From CAZCZR01 sp964503455 (GTDB lineage: Bacteria; Bacillota; Clostridia; UBA1381), in contig CAZCZR010000070.1 in assembly GCA_964503455.1 (NCBI GenBank), positions 1-8,704 on the forward strand: a stretch of DNA of 8,704 nucleotides. Reading direction: 5' to 3'. Under the pieces are notes generated by a model. The model had not been told where the DNA came from, searched no databases, and saw only the letters and a list, made by a program, of their open reading frames with translations. Of this stretch, positions 6,249 through 8,704 are shown in pieces. The position numbers were made by a program, and so were the translations under genes. Every line of letters begins with the position of its first letter. Positions within the stretch are counted from its first letter, which is position 1.

Positions 6249-8390
6249 ATGTCAAAAACAAAGGGAGGATTTACACTGCCGGGCGAAAGCGGTTATGAGG
6301 AGCTTACGCTGCAAATGGCGGAAAAGTGGGGAGCTGACGTTATTCGCGACTCGGACGGAACCGAGCTTTCGCCGGAGATCATCAATGCCGGCTACGGCAT
6401 CTACTCTACCATATGTATCATCCGCGATCACAACGCGTGGGCAAAGGAGAATATGGACAAGCTGCAAAGCGCCATACTTATGACAAAGCCCGTTGTTGCC
6501 GAAACGGACACAATCTCAATACCGCTCATGAAGGACTTTTTCGATGAGCAGTTCATCATAAACGAAACGCCGGAGTCGATGAAGTACTGGCAGGTGTTCG
6601 ACAGAACGTCCAATGAGGAGATCCCGAAGGACAACTGGAGCTATGAAAACGGGGCGGTTACGGTAAAGAACATCACCCCGTGGCATAAGTACACCGTGAA
6701 TTTCTTCGTATACCGTATATGGGAGGAGATCTCCATGTACAATCATACGACAAACAACTGGGACAAGGAGCATCTGCTTCAGATCGACCCGATCTATCCC
6801 GAAACGCGCGAATTTATGGTATCATGGCTGAAAAACTGGTGCGAAACGCATCCGGCAACGACGGTTGTCCGCTTCACGTCCATGTTCTATAACTTTGTAT
6901 GGATCTGGGGCAGCGAGGAAAGAAACCGTCAGCTGTTCAGCGACTGGGGTTCGTATGACTTTACGGTAAGCCCGACGGCTATGGATAAGTTTGCCGAGAA
7001 GTACGGCTACGCTCTTACGGCGGAGGATTTCATCAACAAGGGCGATCTTCACGCGACGCATATGCCGTGCGATAAGAAAAAACTCGACTGGATGGATTTT
7101 GTGAACGATTTTGTCGTAAGCTTCGGCGGGGAGCTGGTGGATCTGGTTCACAGCTACGGCAAGAAGGCGTATGTGTTCTATGATGATTCATGGATAGGAG
7201 TTGAGCCGTGGTCGCCGAGATTCAAGGACTTCGGCTTTGACGGTCTTATAAAATGCGTATTCAACGGCTTTGAGGTGCGTTTGTGCGCCGGAGTTGACGC
7301 GGTGGAAACGCATGAGATACGCCTGCATCCGTATTTGTTCCCTGTTGGACTTGGCGGCGCTCCCACCTTTGCGGAGGGCGGCAACCCGACAAGAGAGGCG
7401 CAAGGCTATTGGAAAAATGTACGCCGCGCATTGCTTCGCGACAAGATAGACAGAATAGGTCTGGGCGGATATTTGTCGCTCACGCTTCCGTTCCCGGATT
7501 TCAATGATTATATAGAAAAAATCTCGGATGAGTTCCGCATGATAAGAGATTTCCACACCAACGGCAAGCCGTATACGCTTGCTCCGAAGGTGGCTGTGCT
7601 GACTTTCTGGGGCAAGATGCGTTCATGGACCTGTTCGGGTCACTACCATGAGCATCCCGAGGTGGATCTTATCAATATAAACGAATCGCTGTCGGGACTG
7701 CCTTTCGATGTTGAATACATATGCTTTGACGAGCTTAAGAAAAACGGAGCCGACAAGTATGACGTTATAATCAACGCGGGCTTTGCGGGCAGCGCATGGT
7801 CGGGCGGCGACGCATGGAAGGATGACAAGGTTGTAGAAATCCTCACAAAGTGGGTGCATGACGGCGGAGTATTTATAGGAGTAAACGATCCTTCTGCGGT
7901 GTCCGGCTATGATACGACATTCCGTATGAGTCACGTTCTCGGCGTTGATAAGGACACCGGCTCCAAGATATGCCACGGCAGATATACGTATGAGGTATCG
8001 GACGCGGACGGCATCGTTAAGGGCTGCTTCCGCGGCGCGGACAATGTATACCTGACGGACGGAGAAACCGTAGTGCTTGCGGGCGAGGATGCTCCGGCGG
8101 TAACAATGCATCCGTTCGGCAAGGGCAAGGGCGTATATATAGCATCCTACAAGGTAAGCGACGAGAATACAAGAACGCTCCTTAATCTTATACTTGCCGC
8201 AACGGGCAATGATATGAACGGAAAGTACATCACCGATAACGTTTACACAGAGTGTGCGTACTATCCCGCCGACAAGAAGCTTGTCATTATCAACAACAGC
8301 GATACCGAGCAGACCGCATCGGTAATGACGGACAACGGAAAGGTTAAAGCTGTTATAGGAGGCTTTGATACGGCTGTTATAGATATGTAG
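6249..8390 (+). CDS. GH112 beta-galactoside phosphorylase (galacto-N-biose/lacto-N-biose phosphorylase family)
   Basis: Uses inorganic phosphate to split a beta-galactoside and releases alpha-galactose 1-phosphate, in the cytoplasm. Known GH112 substrates are galacto-N-biose, lacto-N-biose I and D-galactosyl-beta-1,4-L-rhamnose. The order is a TIM-barrel catalytic domain (about 1-440), a Rossmann-like middle domain (about 445-655) and a small C-terminal beta domain. Family signatures are FTLPGESGYEELTL (8-21), WGADVIRDSDGTELS (27-41, phosphate/galactose site), MYNHTTNNW (163-171), VVRFTSMFYNF (206-216), YDDSWIGVEPW (311-321) with Asp313 as the likely general acid, and WGKMRSW (454-460). Asn165 aligns with the asparagine that contacts the N-acetyl sugar in the bifidobacterial enzyme, which favours an N-acetylhexosamine substrate, though not decisively. 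At 713 residues it is shorter than the roughly 750-residue bifidobacterial protein. No signal peptide. The ATG at 6249 follows GAGGGAGGA (6232-6240). No NahK, galE, galT or transporter gene is adjacent. Confidence 0.92.
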   Translation: MSKTKGGFTLPGESGYEELTLQMAEKWGADVIRDSDGTELSPEIINAGYGIYSTICIIRDHNAWAKENMDKLQSAILMTKPVVAETDTISIPLMKDFFDEQFIINETPESMKYWQVFDRTSNEEIPKDNWSYENGAVTVKNITPWHKYTVNFFVYRIWEEISMYNHTTNNWDKEHLLQIDPIYPETREFMVSWLKNWCETHPATTVVRFTSMFYNFVWIWGSEERNRQLFSDWGSYDFTVSPTAMDKFAEKYGYALTAEDFINKGDLHATHMPCDKKKLDWMDFVNDFVVSFGGELVDLVHSYGKKAYVFYDDSWIGVEPWSPRFKDFGFDGLIKCVFNGFEVRLCAGVDAVETHEIRLHPYLFPVGLGGAPTFAEGGNPTREAQGYWKNVRRALLRDKIDRIGLGGYLSLTLPFPDFNDYIEKISDEFRMIRDFHTNGKPYTLAPKVAVLTFWGKMRSWTCSGHYHEHPEVDLININESLSGLPFDVEYICFDELKKNGADKYDVIINAGFAGSAWSGGDAWKDDKVVEILTKWVHDGGVFIGVNDPSAVSGYDTTFRMSHVLGVDKDTGSKICHGRYTYEVSDADGIVKGCFRGADNVYLTDGETVVLAGEDAPAVTMHPFGKGKGVYIASYKVSDENTRTLLNLILAATGNDMNGKYITDNVYTECAYYPADKKLVIINNSDTEQTASVMTDNGKVKAVIGGFDTAVIDM

Positions 8391-8400
8391 TTTAAATTTT

Positions 8401-8457
8401 AAAAGACTGCCGCTTGCCCGGCCTGCTCATGCACGGTTTAAAGCGGCGGTCTTTTTT
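8401..8457 (+). terminator. Intrinsic terminator of the GH112 gene
   Basis: A 15-bp stem, AAAAGACTGCCGCTT (8401-8415) with AAGCGGCGGTCTTTT (8441-8455), has a single U-G wobble and a 25-nt loop. It runs straight into a run of six T (8452-8457) and begins 10 nt after the GH112 stop codon. The A-rich 5' flank means it may also stop transcription coming from the other side. Confidence 0.9.
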
Positions 8458-8575
8458 GCACTATTTGTGAAATATGGTTTGTGCAATATGCTGTATCGCT
8501 TGCGGACAAAAGACATACGCCGACACAAGATATAGTACAGGCGAAAAACAGATCCCCAAACCGTCAAAAACCCCC

Positions 8576-8604
8576 TTGACAAGCGAGCGGGTATGTGGTA
8601 ATAT
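8576..8604 (+). promoter_or_regulatory. Sigma-A type promoter, first of two
   Basis: A perfect -35 TTGACA (8576-8581), a 17-bp spacer and a -10 TAATAT (8599-8604) preceded by TGG (8596-8598), an extended -10 element. Transcription would begin about 8610-8612, right at the base of the hairpin that follows. It faces the right end of the window. Confidence 0.65.
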
Positions 8605-8611
8605 ATACAAG

Positions 8612-8628
8612 CTGCCGCGAAGCGGCGG
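8612..8628 (+). repeat. Compact hairpin at the predicted transcript 5' end
   Basis: CTGCCGC (8612-8618) pairs with GCGGCGG (8622-8628) around a GAA triloop, with one wobble pair; a G-U pair can extend it by one. No T-run follows, so it is not a terminator. Both arms repeat sequences of the terminator stem at 8407-8413 and 8443-8449. Confidence 0.6.
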
Positions 8629-8647
8629 TCGGGTATGTGAATCGAGA

Positions 8648-8667
8648 GTGAAAAAAATTTTTTTCAC
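8648..8667. repeat. Perfect 20-bp A/T-tract palindrome
   Basis: GTG, seven A, seven T, CAC: each half is the exact reverse complement of the other with no loop. Such an A-tract/T-tract junction is expected to bend DNA. It lies between the two promoters, 18 bp upstream of the second TTGACA. It could be a regulator site, a bent UP-like element or a weak hairpin. Confidence 0.7.
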
Positions 8668-8685
8668 AAAAAAGCGAAAAAGTAC

Positions 8686-8704
8686 TTGACAAAGTGGAGG
8701 AAGT
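8686..8704 (+). promoter_or_regulatory. Second promoter, cut by the window end (-35 only)
   Basis: A perfect TTGACA (8686-8691) follows an A-rich stretch (8668-8684) that resembles an UP element. With a 17-bp spacer the -10 box would start at about 8709, past the window. The shared CTTGACAA context with the first promoter supports a tandem pair. Confidence 0.45.

Larger units (their letters stand above)
8458..8704. other. Non-coding right edge with promoter and palindrome elements
   Basis: Together with the terminator, the gene-free stretch from 8391 to the window end is 314 bases. I see no credible coding sequence: an open frame at 8474-8689 (71 codons) has no ribosome site, odd composition and runs across promoter elements. 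From left to right the stretch holds featureless sequence (8461-8570), a promoter (8576-8604), a compact hairpin (8612-8628), an A/T-tract palindrome (8648-8667), A-rich DNA (8668-8684) and a second TTGACA (8686-8691). The downstream gene or RNA lies outside the window. Confidence 0.7.

Noticed and set aside
6249..8390. Beta-galactosidase (GH42-like) reading of the large right-hand gene
   Set aside because: The barrel plus Rossmann-like middle domain resembles GH42 in outline, but the RDSDGTELS, MYNH and DSWIG motifs are those of GH112 phosphorylases.
8474..8689. Open frame of 71 codons at the right edge, starting MVCAICC
   Set aside because: No Shine-Dalgarno upstream, no recognisable motif, and it runs across the promoter, hairpin and A/T palindrome, so it is very unlikely to be translated.
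1..8704. A new defence, mobile or biosynthetic system
   Set aside because: All seven genes belong to recognisable families, the gene order is housekeeping-like, and there are no integrase, transposase, toxin, array or repeat-cluster signals.

Overview
The window reads as an ordinary chromosomal segment from a Gram-positive, Clostridia-type member of the Firmicutes. It has moderate base composition, purine-rich Shine-Dalgarno sites before nearly every gene, frequent ATA isoleucine codons, a Pol I whose proofreading domain has lost its catalytic residues, and the polA-coaE-lytic transglycosylase order that is common in Clostridia. The GH112 phosphorylase at the right suggests a host-associated (gut-like) lifestyle, which is an inference. 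Seven protein-coding genes, all on the + strand, occupy positions 92-8390. No tRNA, rRNA, CRISPR array, transposon or integrase was found.

Left block (1-6152): an extended -10 promoter at about 30-58 reads into a tightly packed run of six genes. These are ung (uracil-DNA glycosylase), polA (DNA polymerase I), coaE (dephospho-CoA kinase), a membrane-anchored GH23 lytic transglycosylase, a cytidylate kinase-like P-loop protein of unknown substrate, and uppP (undecaprenyl-diphosphatase). The first four are 1 nt apart or overlap (14 nt and 55 nt), and I see no terminator between any of the six, so a single transcript is likely. ung and polA cooperate in base-excision repair. The transglycosylase and UppP both act on cell-wall metabolism. 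CoaE completes coenzyme A synthesis.

Right block (6139-8457): a GH112 beta-galactoside phosphorylase with its own candidate promoter inside the 3' end of uppP. A GC-rich double palindrome lies in its leader, a strong Shine-Dalgarno precedes it, and a clear intrinsic terminator follows. It is probably a monocistronic catabolic gene that yields galactose 1-phosphate from galacto-N-biose, lacto-N-biose or galactosyl-rhamnose.

Right edge (8458-8704): no credible gene. There is one near-complete promoter, a hairpin at its predicted transcript start, a 20-bp perfect A/T-tract palindrome, and a second TTGACA box whose -10 would fall outside the window. Tandem promoters with A-rich upstream DNA suggest a strongly expressed downstream unit, possibly a stable-RNA operon, but that unit is not visible.

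I found no evidence of a novel multi-gene system. The items most worth a second look are the exact specificity of the GH112 enzyme, the palindromic leader before it, the cytidylate kinase-like protein, and the tandem-promoter region at the right end.
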